DNA from: an uncultured Acidobacteriia bacterium
GTDB taxonomy: Bacteria > Acidobacteriota > Terriglobia > Bryobacterales > Bryobacteraceae
Length of the DNA: 64,000 nt
Direction: 5' to 3'
Assembly: GCA_903828455.1 (NCBI GenBank)
Contig: CAIKMJ010000046.1
Span: 248,001 to 312,000 of the forward strand
This document shows positions 1 to 9,616 of this stretch, one piece after another. Under the pieces are notes generated by a model, which did no database searches, was not told where the DNA came from, and worked only from the letters and a program-made list of their open reading frames with translations. Within the stretch, counting starts at the first letter, position 1. The number at the start of each line of letters is the position of its first letter. A program made the position numbers and the translations under genes.

Positions 1-480
1 CCGAGGCCCTTGCTGCAGCCTGCATTGTGCCCCGACTCCGCGGTGCAGATTTATGACAACGGGCGCCGCCAGATTCGCCTCAACCGTGTCCTCGACGGGA
101 ACGAGCAGCGCCAGACACAACACATCCTCTCCGAGTACAGGTGCTACGCCCGGCTGCAGTCCGAGCGTAAGAAGATCCTCATCCAACAAAGTGAGTCTGA
201 ACGCCGGATCGATCGTCAGAACGGGCAGCGAGAGAAAACAGACCGACGGTCGCTCAAGACTCTGCAAATAGATCAAGGGGCGCTGAAGAGGTATTTCGAC
301 CGGCAAGATCCGCTGTTCATTTTCAAAGCCGGGCAGACCTAGGGGGAAAAGAAGTTCGGCGGATGCTGCCCACTCTATTACTCCCAGCCAGGGGGTGTGA
401 ATATTCCGATTTACGCTCGCGGGCGACTGGAGACCACTGGGTTGGCGTGCCGCCCGAAGGCCGGTACCTGCGAAACTCAC
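1..480 (-). CDS. fliW: Flagellar assembly factor FliW, partial (3' end beyond window start)
   Basis: Manual reverse-strand translation is open from GTG(480) to base 1: ...AELLFPLGLPGFENEQRILPVEIPLQRPLIYLQSLERPSVCFLSLPVL...VLCLALLVPVEDTVEANLAAPVVINLHRGVGAQ. FPxGLPGFE, WLQS-like and 'TANLRAPIVIN'-like FliW motifs present. GTG overlaps the fliM stop (GTGA). Exact start uncertain; not in the supplied ORF track (no ATG). Confidence 0.85.
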   Translation of the reverse strand, partial: MSFAGTGLRAARQPSGLQSPASVNRNIHTPWLGVIEWAASAELLFPLGLPGFENEQRILPVEIPLQRPLIYLQSLERPSVCFLSLPVLTIDPAFRLTLLDEDLLTLGLQPGVAPVLGEDVLCLALLVPVEDTVEANLAAPVVINLHRGVGAQCRLQQGPR

Positions 481-1442
481 GGTACCGACTCCCGGGTTTT
501 TTCGCTAACCCGAAACGCGGCGCGGCGCCCTGCTCTCATAACTTCCCCGCGATACTTCCTTGCTCCGTTCAGCAACAGATCGACTGGCTTCGACGCAACA
601 GTTTCGAAATTGACGACATCCCCCTCCTCGAGGTTCATTAAATCCCGGAGGAGTAGCTGCGGCCCGGTCAGTACTACCTCGGCAGGCAGAATCGAATCCC
701 GGATCAGATCGAGCATCCGGGCCTGCTCCTGATCGGTTGACACGCTCTTTCGCAGCGACCACTGCTGATCGAACTTCTGGCGCATCATCTTGATGATGAT
801 GGACGGCATTGCGATGTTCATCATGCCGATCGAGTCGCCGATCCGTATTTCGATAGCTACGGCGACTACGGCCTCGGTGGGTGCAAGGATCTGGAGAAAC
901 TGAGGCTCCGTCTCGATCGTGTCGATTGAGAAGTCGATGTCTGTCACAAATGTCCAGGCTTCACGGAGGTCGCGGAGGATGAGGCGAAACAGGCCGTCCA
1001 GCAGCACTTGCTCTATTTCCGTGATCTCGCGTTGTGAACTGAACTGCAGTTTGCCGTCGCCACCGAGCAGAATTTCCAATATCGGAAAGATCAGCGACGA
1101 ATTCAGCTCGAGAACTGCGTTCCCGTCATACGGCCGAAGCCCTATGGAAGCAATGCAGGTAGGTGAGGGAAGGCACTCAAGGAACTCCGAATAGGACAAT
1201 TGCTCAACGCTAACCAGGTTAATGATCAGATAAGACCGCAGATAAGCTGAAAGACTCGAAACAAGATTACGCACGAAATTGTCGTGCAGCTGATGAATCG
1301 CCCGAAGCTGCGACTTAGCGATCCGATCCGGGCGCCTGAAATCGAACGGCGCCGCCCTCCGGGTGCCGGGGCGTTCCGTCTTGCGTCCCAGCGTGTTCTG
1401 GAAAACCGCATCGATCTCCTGCTGGCTGAGTTGTCGGCTCAA
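477..1442 (-). CDS. fliM: Flagellar motor switch protein FliM
   Basis: N-terminal LSQQEIDAVF (CheY-binding motif), FDFRRPDR, C-terminal SpoA domain. Confidence 0.95.
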   Translation of the reverse strand: MSRQLSQQEIDAVFQNTLGRKTERPGTRRAAPFDFRRPDRIAKSQLRAIHQLHDNFVRNLVSSLSAYLRSYLIINLVSVEQLSYSEFLECLPSPTCIASIGLRPYDGNAVLELNSSLIFPILEILLGGDGKLQFSSQREITEIEQVLLDGLFRLILRDLREAWTFVTDIDFSIDTIETEPQFLQILAPTEAVVAVAIEIRIGDSIGMMNIAMPSIIIKMMRQKFDQQWSLRKSVSTDQEQARMLDLIRDSILPAEVVLTGPQLLLRDLMNLEEGDVVNFETVASKPVDLLLNGARKYRGEVMRAGRRAAFRVSEKTRESVP

Positions 1443-1456
1443 TGAAATGTTCTCCT

Positions 1457-2407
1457 TCAGGCCAGGTAGCTAAACAGATTGCGGGTTTGCGAGATTTCCG
1501 CCTCCGCGCCGTACGCTGCGGAATCGGCGATCTTTTCCTGCGACAGATCAGTGGCAGCCTGCACGACGTCGGCGTCCCGGATACTTCCAACCTCCGTTTG
1601 CAGCGTAGTGAGCTGATTCCCGGCCGTTGTCAGTTCGGCGACAATTCGCTGTTCTGCATTTCCGTAGTAAGCCTGTTGCTGATTGACCCAGTCGGAAGCG
1701 GTAGTCAGCAACGACATCGCGTTTGTGATCCCGGCCTGATCATTGGCACTCAGCGCCGTGGCAAGAGACTGGAGCGCGGCAAACGCGTTGGTCGCGGACG
1801 GGTTGCCCGACGAATCAACCGGACCGAAGATCTGCTGTGCTGTCAGTCCCACGTAGACCGACTCGCCCGCGGGATTGACGATCGTTCGCGTGGAAGTCCC
1901 CGAAACCAGTTGATCGACTCCGGTTACACTGGCACTGTCTGCCTGGTAAGGAACTGTTTGATCCTGATCCCCCGCAAAGATATAGCGACCGCCGGCCTTC
2001 GTGTTGGCGACCTGAATCAATTGCTGTTGGATGCTCTGCACCTGCGCCGCCAATTCCTGCCGGCTGGAGGCTGTAGCGGTTGAATTGGCACCCTGACTTC
2101 CAAGCGTTGCCGCCTGCTGCAAAAGAGATGTCGCCGTGCCAATGGCCTGATCCGCCGTTTGCGCTTCGGCCTGTACCGAACCGAGATTGGTATTCCAATT
2201 TTGGTACGTGCTCAGAGATGAGCTTAGCTCGACCAGTTCGGAGACCTGCGACGGAGCGTCGGCGGCACTGCGGACCCTGTAACCGGACGAAAGCTCCTGT
2301 TGGGTCGCAATCTCTCTGTCCTGGAGAGTTGCCAGTCCACTGAGAAACCATTCGGAACCTATTCCTGTGACACTATTCACTGGCATTTGATGTTTTTGCT
2401 CAGCCAC
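1457..2407 (-). CDS. flgL: Flagellar hook-associated protein 3 FlgL
   Basis: Flagellin-like N terminus (LATLQDREIATQQELSSGYRVRSAADAPSQV), adjacent to flgK. Confidence 0.9.
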   Translation of the reverse strand: MAEQKHQMPVNSVTGIGSEWFLSGLATLQDREIATQQELSSGYRVRSAADAPSQVSELVELSSSLSTYQNWNTNLGSVQAEAQTADQAIGTATSLLQQAATLGSQGANSTATASSRQELAAQVQSIQQQLIQVANTKAGGRYIFAGDQDQTVPYQADSASVTGVDQLVSGTSTRTIVNPAGESVYVGLTAQQIFGPVDSSGNPSATNAFAALQSLATALSANDQAGITNAMSLLTTASDWVNQQQAYYGNAEQRIVAELTTAGNQLTTLQTEVGSIRDADVVQAATDLSQEKIADSAAYGAEAEISQTRNLFSYLA

Positions 2408-2411
2408 CCAC

Positions 2412-3809
2412 TCAGGCGGCGGTCGGAGTCAGAAGATTGACGGCGTCGGCACTCAGTTGGTCGAGGATCGCAACGAGCCGGGCGTTAGCCGCATAAGCAT
2501 TCTGTAGATTGGTCACGTTGATCGCTTCCTGATCCAGCGATACGCCTGACCGTTGGGTCCGAGCGACCTGTGCGGCGGTCAACGCCGTCTGAGCTTCGGC
2601 CGATTGTGCGGTCGCGGACGAAAGCTGTCCTCCGACTCCGGCGGCGATTGAGCTAAAACAGTCTTGCGCTGACTTGCCGTCAATGAGGTCCGCCGGATCT
2701 GCGGAAGCCGGAAGCGCCGCGAGTTGATTGGCAATGCCGTTTGATTCGCCGGAGGCGCCACCTGACGCCAGTGCCAATTGATCGGGGCTGAAAGAAGCGA
2801 CGACGCTGAGGCTGGCTGCTGCGTCGGACGGATTATTCGTGTCGTACGAAAACAACGCCGGTCCCGCTGTCCCGCTTGCCGTCGTACCGGACCCGAGCAG
2901 GGTATTGACGCGAGAGGCAAACCCTGCAGCCAGTGTGTTGAGGGATCCGGCGCTGGTCGCGGTTCCGAGAATCGGGTTCAGAACATTGTTAACTGTATCG
3001 AGGAGCGCTCCGAGTTGTCCGGAGAAAGACGTCGGGGAATGGCCTCCCGCGGAGGACGCCACCTGCGCGCCCTCAGACGCCTGAGGGTTCACCGAAAGCG
3101 CGTAAGAATTGCCACCGATGACAAGCGGCAGCTGGCCTCCTGCCAGAACTGACACAGTACCATCCGGGCTCGTGCTTACATTGATGTCAACCAGCGATGA
3201 AAGCTGGTCCAGCGCAGATCGGAGACTTGCATTGGTCGCCGCACTTCCTTGCGCGCTGACCGTAGCTTGTCGGTTTAGCCCCGCAATTTTGGAAGTGAGA
3301 GCATTGATCTCGTCGGCAGTCGATCCGATTTGTGTTTTGACGCTGGTCCCAAGTGATTCGAGACTCGCCGCCGTCTGCTGGAACGCTGAAGCAACGCCGG
3401 CCGCCGCATTGACGGCATTGGACCGCAGCGCAGAGTCATTTGGAGAGACGCCCAGGCTGGCAAATGCAGCGCCAAAATTCTGGAGCGCAGCCAAAATTCC
3501 CGTCGAGCCTGTGATGTCGAAAACCTGATTGAGCGACGTCAATTGTGTCACAGCATTCTGGCTGGCCGAGGCCCGCGAGTTGGCGGACTGAACCAGAGCA
3601 TCCGCATGCGCGCTGCCCGTGGAACTCAGCTCCACCAGGTCAGCTCCCGCTGAGATGCCCGAGTCGCCAATTGGTTGAATGGCTGCACGCTGCGCCGCAT
3701 AACCAGGGGTCGATGCATTGGCGATGTTCTGCTGACTAACGCCGAGGGCCTGAGTAAATGCCTCCAAGGCAATCGATGACGTGCCTAATGCCGAAAACAG
3801 TCCTCCCAT
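2412..3809 (-). CDS. flgK: Flagellar hook-associated protein 1 FlgK
   Basis: N-term SIALEAFTQALGVSQQNIANASTPGYAAQRA; C-term QEAINVTNLQNAYAANARLVAILDQL. Confidence 0.95.
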   Translation of the reverse strand: MGGLFSALGTSSIALEAFTQALGVSQQNIANASTPGYAAQRAAIQPIGDSGISAGADLVELSSTGSAHADALVQSANSRASASQNAVTQLTSLNQVFDITGSTGILAALQNFGAAFASLGVSPNDSALRSNAVNAAAGVASAFQQTAASLESLGTSVKTQIGSTADEINALTSKIAGLNRQATVSAQGSAATNASLRSALDQLSSLVDINVSTSPDGTVSVLAGGQLPLVIGGNSYALSVNPQASEGAQVASSAGGHSPTSFSGQLGALLDTVNNVLNPILGTATSAGSLNTLAAGFASRVNTLLGSGTTASGTAGPALFSYDTNNPSDAAASLSVVASFSPDQLALASGGASGESNGIANQLAALPASADPADLIDGKSAQDCFSSIAAGVGGQLSSATAQSAEAQTALTAAQVARTQRSGVSLDQEAINVTNLQNAYAANARLVAILDQLSADAVNLLTPTAA

Positions 3810-4081
3810 TATTTTGAAGCCAGTGAATAGCTGATAATCGCGCTTGTAAGTGCTGAAGTTGGTATCCGATAAGAACCGTCAGCCACAGCGCTGGCGATCT
3901 GTTTAAGCTTGGCGGCGTGATCGGAGGCCAGAAGATTTAGATTTGTCGTCAGAGTCGATACGGAAACGTTGTCCGGGGTCGCCGCGAATTTCCCGCGTTC
4001 CGCCGTGCTCCCAGAACCAGAAGTACTGACCGATGTGACGTCGTTGGTCGAGCCAGAAAGCGTATCCAGTTGTAGTCGCAT
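3809..4081 (-). CDS. flgM: Anti-sigma-28 factor FlgM family
   Basis: 90 aa; FlgM-like C-terminal helices; directly upstream of flgK. Confidence 0.7.
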   Translation of the reverse strand: MRLQLDTLSGSTNDVTSVSTSGSGSTAERGKFAATPDNVSVSTLTTNLNLLASDHAAKLKQIASAVADGSYRIPTSALTSAIISYSLASK

Positions 4082-4318
4082 ATTCGGTTGATTTTTACGA
4101 GTACGTTATTCGGCTCCGCCGGCGCCTTTGAGGCACTCAAATCGCACTACTTGCCTTGTGCTTTGAATCTCCGCCGTCAAAGTGCTGGTCGAATCACTAT
4201 TGGGAGTTGTTCAGCTTTGGCGTCGGGCTCTTTTGCGTAAGAAGTGTCATTATGAAAATAGAGATCTTTCTGAGAAGGATCACTGCACGTTGGCAGCCAA
4301 ACAATGGCCAGTATGCGA

Positions 4319-4777
4319 TTACTTCTTCGCCCAGCGAATCCGTTGCTGCAACGCTCCGCCATCCTTATTCCCGTCTGGCAGAGACAACACTTCCGACATC
4401 GCCGCAATCAAATCGACTTCCTTTGCTCCTAGTTGAAGATTTTGCGCAATTGTCGAACGCGGCGTTCCACTGCGAAGCAATTTCATCGCCTGGGATCGCA
4501 CACCCCGGCCGATGGGTCCGCCAGCCGGGGACGCCAGACTGAGCGGTCCCGACTCTATCCGCAGTACGTCGGCACGCAGAGCGGCGACGTGCCCGGCAAG
4601 TATCTCGGTGCGCTCGTCAATGACCGCTTGCAGCATCGACACGTTTCTTTGGCACAGTTGCCTGTAATGGGAGCGGTGCCGGTACATCAGGATGAGGCAA
4701 GTCACTCCACATACTGACCCGGCCCGGCAAATCGTATCGAGTACGTGGAGCAGTACCGTCCGATCGGCGTAGATCAC
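4319..4777 (-). CDS. Hypothetical protein, N-terminal membrane segment, C-terminal HTH-like (DUF2802-like?)
   Basis: Open frame overlapping the fliN/Y stop; SQAMKLLRSGTPRSTIAQNLQLGAKEVDLIAAMSEVL resembles the DUF2802/HTH tail of flagellar-locus proteins. Confidence 0.5.
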   Translation of the reverse strand: MIYADRTVLLHVLDTICRAGSVCGVTCLILMYRHRSHYRQLCQRNVSMLQAVIDERTEILAGHVAALRADVLRIESGPLSLASPAGGPIGRGVRSQAMKLLRSGTPRSTIAQNLQLGAKEVDLIAAMSEVLSLPDGNKDGGALQQRIRWAKK

Positions 4778-5604
4778 CTTGCCCCCGCTATCGCCGAAGC
4801 CTGGGCCATTCCTGATCGCAGCCGGTCCTCGCGGCTCGCCAGCTGATTAATCCGAACTCCGTAATTTCCGTCGACGACCACCACCTCACCCCGGGCGATC
4901 ACGCAATCGTTGACGACAACGTCAACGGGATCCGATACGAGCCGATTGAGTTCCACAATGGAACCTGTGTTCAACTTAAGAACCTCGCGGATCTGGAGCG
5001 ATGTTCGACCGAATGAAACGCTGACCGGGAGCGCCACATCGAGAAGAAGATCGAATGTTTTTGAGACCTTGCTGTCTTTTCCGTTCGCGGGTCTTGGATC
5101 GTCTGGCGGCGGAGCCAGTATACTGGCAAGCCTTTCGGACCAGCCAGCAAAGACCATCAGACTTCCGAAATTCGGTTCCTGGATGGTGAACTTTGCCCAT
5201 GACACGTCTTTTGGCAGCGATGTGATCTCTTTCCCACCCGACAATGTCACTTCACGGTAGGTTTGCGCCGTTAGACTGTCGGCCACCCCTGCCATGGTTT
5301 GGCTGACCAGTTCCTGCCACGTTGATCGCAGATCCTCCTCGGTCGCATCGCCGAGTCCGGCCGCCTCAAGCGTGCGCGCAGCCAGCGACGTCCAGACGTC
5401 ACCGCCGGCTACAAGCCATAGCGCAGGACCGTCCACAATAGATATAGTCTGCTCCCATACATGCCGGTCGAGTTCATCCCGGGGCGCCCCTTCCGTGAGC
5501 GAACCGAAGACGGCGAATTCTATACCTGTCAGACCCGCCAGCGCCTGACCCAGCGCCGACTCAAATTGGCCGACTAATGGAGTTGGTTGTTCCAGGATGT
5601 TCAT
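4774..5604 (-). CDS. FliN/FliY-like motor switch protein with long N-terminal domain
   Basis: C-terminal SpoA domain (DVALPVSVSFGRTSLQIREVLKLNTGSIVELNRLVSDPVDVVVNDCVIARGEVVVVDGNYGVRI). Confidence 0.85.
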   Translation of the reverse strand: MNILEQPTPLVGQFESALGQALAGLTGIEFAVFGSLTEGAPRDELDRHVWEQTISIVDGPALWLVAGGDVWTSLAARTLEAAGLGDATEEDLRSTWQELVSQTMAGVADSLTAQTYREVTLSGGKEITSLPKDVSWAKFTIQEPNFGSLMVFAGWSERLASILAPPPDDPRPANGKDSKVSKTFDLLLDVALPVSVSFGRTSLQIREVLKLNTGSIVELNRLVSDPVDVVVNDCVIARGEVVVVDGNYGVRINQLASREDRLRSGMAQASAIAGAR

Positions 5605-5652
5605 AGTCGCCTTCTGTGCTCCAATCTGATTGCAATCTGCTCCATTCGGCTA

Positions 5653-6408
5653 TTATGTCCGCATCCCCGGCCAACGGGCGCCCAGAGCCGCGCGAAGCCT
5701 TACGATTGCCTGAGTTTTTATCTGTGACACCCGAGAGAGATGGACGCCCATGATGTCGGCGATTTCCCGCAACGTCAACTCTTCATAGAAATAGAGGCTT
5801 AGAACAGTGCGTTCCGTCTTGGGAATTCGATCGAGCGATACGGCTATCAGGCGCTCCAGTTCAGCCCGCTCCAGCGTGAGTGCAGGTGAGTCTGCTTCCG
5901 GCGAGGCAACATAGCGCATGAGCGAAGGAGCGTCGCCCTCATCCCTCAGGTATTCCAGTTCACCGATATTAAGCGCTTCGACCTCAGCTAGTTGTTTCCG
6001 GTATTCGTCCACCCCTACGTTAAGCTCAGCAGCTATTTCAGCTTCTTCAGGAATCCGGCCCAGCTTCTGCTCCGCCCGTGAGACCGCGGATTCCAGTTCG
6101 CGGGCCAGCTTCCTTTTCATTCGCGGCGCCCAGTCGGATTCCCGCAGGCTGTCCAGGATTGCTCCGCGGATTCGAAATTCGGCATATGTCCGCAGTTTTA
6201 CGTTTTGGCGCGGATCGAAATTGTCGATGGCCTGGATCAGGCCAACTACTCCTGCAGAGAGGAGATCGTCCAGAATGATTGTGTTCGGTAGTCGCTCATG
6301 AATCTTCCTGGCAATCAGGCGGACTTGCGGCAGATGCTCGAGGATGAGCCGTTCTCGCTCATCGTCCGACGCGGCGCCAACAGAGTAATAGTATGCTGCT
6401 GCGGACAA
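5653..6408 (-). CDS. fliA: RNA polymerase sigma-28 factor FliA
   Basis: Sigma regions 2/3/4: LPQVRLIARKIHERLPNTIILDDLLSAGVVGLIQAI; EELTLREIADIMGVHLSRVSQIKTQAIVRLR. Confidence 0.93.
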   Translation of the reverse strand: MSAAAYYYSVGAASDDERERLILEHLPQVRLIARKIHERLPNTIILDDLLSAGVVGLIQAIDNFDPRQNVKLRTYAEFRIRGAILDSLRESDWAPRMKRKLARELESAVSRAEQKLGRIPEEAEIAAELNVGVDEYRKQLAEVEALNIGELEYLRDEGDAPSLMRYVASPEADSPALTLERAELERLIAVSLDRIPKTERTVLSLYFYEELTLREIADIMGVHLSRVSQIKTQAIVRLRAALGARWPGMRT

Positions 6409-6417
6409 GTTGCCTCT

Positions 6418-7539
6418 TTAAGCCGCCACGGCCCGCCGGACTTTGGGCGCGGCCGCTTGGCCACGTTGAGCCAGTACACGACCAGCAAGGCTGGCGGCAT
6501 CTGCATCCACAAGATCCTCGGGTATGCTCGGCCCGGTACCTTCAAACGTTACCGGAATGGCGGTTCGCGCTATCAGATTGACCATTGCGGAATAGTTGCT
6601 GGTTTCATCCGTTCCGACAAACAATAGCCGGCCTGCCCGCAGGCTGGCAAAACGTTCCGTCGCTGCCAACATATCGGCGTATTGCGACTCAGCCCTTAGG
6701 ACGAGGTGCGTTTCAATTTCCCGACGCCGGTGAAGGAATTCCCCTAACGCCGTTGTAATACAGTGGTCGGAAGGAGAAAGCCCCGGCGTGTCGATCAGGG
6801 TGAAACCATTCCAGGCTTCGCCACGAAGGGCTAGTTCCAGACTCGGAATAGATTCAATAGTTTGGTGGGGAACACCCAGTACGGAACAATAGCGGGCCAT
6901 TTTGTCGCTGTCGCCTACAGCATGCGGACCAGCCGTGTAGATGCGGACAGGCGTTCGATTAGCCAATGCACGAGACAGCGCGAATTTCACCAAAGATGTG
7001 CTCTTGCCTCTCCCGGGCGGGCCGACAAACGCCAGAGTCCGGTTCTCGCCGGATCGCAGGGGCGCAAATGGAGCCACGTGGATATGCTTTTCGAGCAGAC
7101 CAACGAGTCGTGCTTCCGGATCTCCGGTAAGACTGCCGGCCTCAGCGATCAATTCTGATGCCAGGTGAGGATCCAGTCCCGCCGTCGTTAATCGCTCGAG
7201 GATATCCGGGCCCTTGACCGCAGTTGCGGCTCTTCCGACTACCGTCCGCAACGCCTTGATCTGCCGCCGGATATCTTCTATTTCAGCGCTGGAAGACTGT
7301 ACATTTAAAGCGTGCTCGGTGCCTCGTCCCTGCCGGCCGCCGGCAAGACTGCCGTGCACGTCGCTCCGGGACATATCCGGCCTCTGGTTCCATGCAAACG
7401 TGACTTCGAGACGCCCGAACTGGCGATTCTCCGGAGGTGCCGGTCTGGACCCGACCAGGAGCGCCTCCGGTCCGAGTTCTCGTCTTGCGATTTCGAGTGC
7501 AGCCGGAACACTGCTGGCGAAATAGGACTTCGTTTCCAT
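6418..7539 (-). CDS. flhF: Flagellar SRP-like GTPase FlhF
   Basis: FVGPPGRGKSTSLVKFAL, N-term METKSYFASSVPAALEIARRELGPEALLVGSR; between flhA and fliA. Confidence 0.88.
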   Translation of the reverse strand: METKSYFASSVPAALEIARRELGPEALLVGSRPAPPENRQFGRLEVTFAWNQRPDMSRSDVHGSLAGGRQGRGTEHALNVQSSSAEIEDIRRQIKALRTVVGRAATAVKGPDILERLTTAGLDPHLASELIAEAGSLTGDPEARLVGLLEKHIHVAPFAPLRSGENRTLAFVGPPGRGKSTSLVKFALSRALANRTPVRIYTAGPHAVGDSDKMARYCSVLGVPHQTIESIPSLELALRGEAWNGFTLIDTPGLSPSDHCITTALGEFLHRRREIETHLVLRAESQYADMLAATERFASLRAGRLLFVGTDETSNYSAMVNLIARTAIPVTFEGTGPSIPEDLVDADAASLAGRVLAQRGQAAAPKVRRAVAA

Positions 7540-7540
7540 A

Positions 7541-9616
7541 CTATTGGATTACTCCTAAGGGAATGACTTTCACGCCAGCTGGTATCTCACTGTGCGCCAC
7601 GAAGTAGAGGTTCGGAATCGATGCTTCGACCGCCTGCCGGAAAAAGTATCTGCACGATGAGCTTGTAATCGCGGCGACCGGCGCTTCGAGCGGTCCAACC
7701 GAGCGTGCGACCCGCTCCAGTAAATCGCGCAGGACATTCGGCGCGAGTGCGAGGGAGCTGTTTGATTCGCCATGATCAATTCCGCTCTCCAGCAGCCTTT
7801 CTAGCTGTGGTTCGATAAACCACGCAGCAAGCGCCCCACTACCGTTGAGATACGGTTTCACAACCACCCTGCGAATGGATTGTCTTACGTAGTCCGTCAA
7901 CAAAATTGGATTCCTGGTCGCTGCCGCGGCTTCACCCAGAGCTTCCAGAATTGAGACCGCGTCACGAATCGACACTCTTTCCCGGAGAAGATTTTGGATT
8001 ACGCGCTGAACGGTCACCAGCGGCAACAGCTTTGGCACCAGGTCCTCAACGACCCTGGAATTATCAGCGCTGACCCGGTCCACAAACTTTTTAGCCTCTT
8101 GTCTGGTGAACAACTCGTGCGCGGAACGTCTGATGAGTTCCCCCAGATGAGTTGCCATTACGCTGAGCGCGTCTATCACGGTATAACCCATCGACCGAAC
8201 CTGATCGGCATCCTGAGTCGAGATCCACCACGCGGGCACCCCAAACGCAGGATCCGTGGTTGCCCGGCCCACCGGCGGCTTTTCTGTGGCTGTCACGGCA
8301 ATCGCCAGTTCTGCGCCCGGGGGCAATTCGAACTTAGCAAGTTCGACTCCTTTCAGCAGAATTGAATACTCACGCGGCTTTAGCTTCAGATTGTCGGTAA
8401 CCCGTACTGATGGGATAATGAATCCCAACTCGGCGGCGAGTTGCTTGCGTATCGCGCCGATCCTGCGAAGAATGGGCGAGTTGACGCCTTCAGCAATATA
8501 GGAAACCAGACCTACTCCTACTTCCAGTGAAAGCGATTCCACTCGGAGCAGATCCTCCAGATTTTCTCGCACCGGCCGCGCTGGCTCAGGATCTGCCGCG
8601 TTTGAGGCCAGCGAATCTTTCTTGGTCATATTCCAGGCTACGGCACCCAGGCCCGAACCGAGCAATATAAATGGGATTTTTGGCAGTCCGGGAAATGCCG
8701 AAAGTGCAATGAGCACACCGCTCGACAAAAGAAGCGGCCGAGACGCACCGAATATTTGCTTTTGAAACTCTGCCCCAAGCCGGCTGTCGGAGCTTGCGCG
8801 CGTCGTGATCAGTCCGCCAGCTATCGAGATCATCAGAGCTGGTATCACGGTTACGAGTCCGTCGCCAATTGTCAGAACTGTATAGGTTTGAAGTGCGTGG
8901 CTTATATCGACGCCGTGTTGAAACACGCCAATCAACAGACCGGCAACAATGTTGATGCCTGTGATCATGATGCCGGCCACGGCATCCCGTTGAGTGAAAC
9001 GGCTGGCGCCATCCATCGCGCCGTAGAATTCTGCTTCGGTGGCCAGTTGCTTGCGCCTTCTGCGAGCTTCGGCCTCGTCAATCAGCCCGGAGTTCAGGTC
9101 GGAATCGATTGACATCTGCTTGCCGGGAAGGGCGTCCAGCGTAAACCGTGCTGTCACTTCTGAAATGCGTACGGCGCCATGGTTGATGACAACGTACTGG
9201 ATCATGATCAGAACAAGAAATATCACTGCGCCGATAATGTAGTTGCCGCCTACGACGAAATTCCCGAACGCCTGAATCACGTCCCCCGCCGCCGATGTGC
9301 CTGTGTGTCCGTTCAATAGGATTAGTCGCGACGAAGACACGTTCAAGGCGAGTCTGAACAAAGTCAGCAGAAGCAGAGTGGTCGGAAAGACATTGAATTC
9401 CACAGGATGGGTGATGTACATAGCGACCATCATCACGATTACAGACATCATGATGTCTGTAACGATCAACAGATCGAGCAGGAAGCCCGGCATTGGCGCG
9501 ATAAGCGCCACAACAATTGCCAGAACCGCGCCGGGCACGATCAGCTCACCGGCGTTTTCCATTCGTAGTTTTCGGTCAGAAAGGACTGCTGTACCGGGAG
9601 TTGGACTGGTATTCAT
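7541..9616 (-). CDS. flhA: Flagellar export protein FlhA
   Basis: FHIPEP family: FPTTLLLLTLFRLALNVSSSRLIL, AGLITTRA. Confidence 0.97.
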   Translation of the reverse strand: MNTSPTPGTAVLSDRKLRMENAGELIVPGAVLAIVVALIAPMPGFLLDLLIVTDIMMSVIVMMVAMYITHPVEFNVFPTTLLLLTLFRLALNVSSSRLILLNGHTGTSAAGDVIQAFGNFVVGGNYIIGAVIFLVLIMIQYVVINHGAVRISEVTARFTLDALPGKQMSIDSDLNSGLIDEAEARRRRKQLATEAEFYGAMDGASRFTQRDAVAGIMITGINIVAGLLIGVFQHGVDISHALQTYTVLTIGDGLVTVIPALMISIAGGLITTRASSDSRLGAEFQKQIFGASRPLLLSSGVLIALSAFPGLPKIPFILLGSGLGAVAWNMTKKDSLASNAADPEPARPVRENLEDLLRVESLSLEVGVGLVSYIAEGVNSPILRRIGAIRKQLAAELGFIIPSVRVTDNLKLKPREYSILLKGVELAKFELPPGAELAIAVTATEKPPVGRATTDPAFGVPAWWISTQDADQVRSMGYTVIDALSVMATHLGELIRRSAHELFTRQEAKKFVDRVSADNSRVVEDLVPKLLPLVTVQRVIQNLLRERVSIRDAVSILEALGEAAAATRNPILLTDYVRQSIRRVVVKPYLNGSGALAAWFIEPQLERLLESGIDHGESNSSLALAPNVLRDLLERVARSVGPLEAPVAAITSSSCRYFFRQAVEASIPNLYFVAHSEIPAGVKVIPLGVIQ

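Noticed and set aside
4106-4131. Possible sigma-28 promoter before flgM (TCAA...GCCGAATAA, minus strand)
   Set aside because: -10 has an inserted base and spacing to TCAA is 13 rather than 15; too weak to claim.
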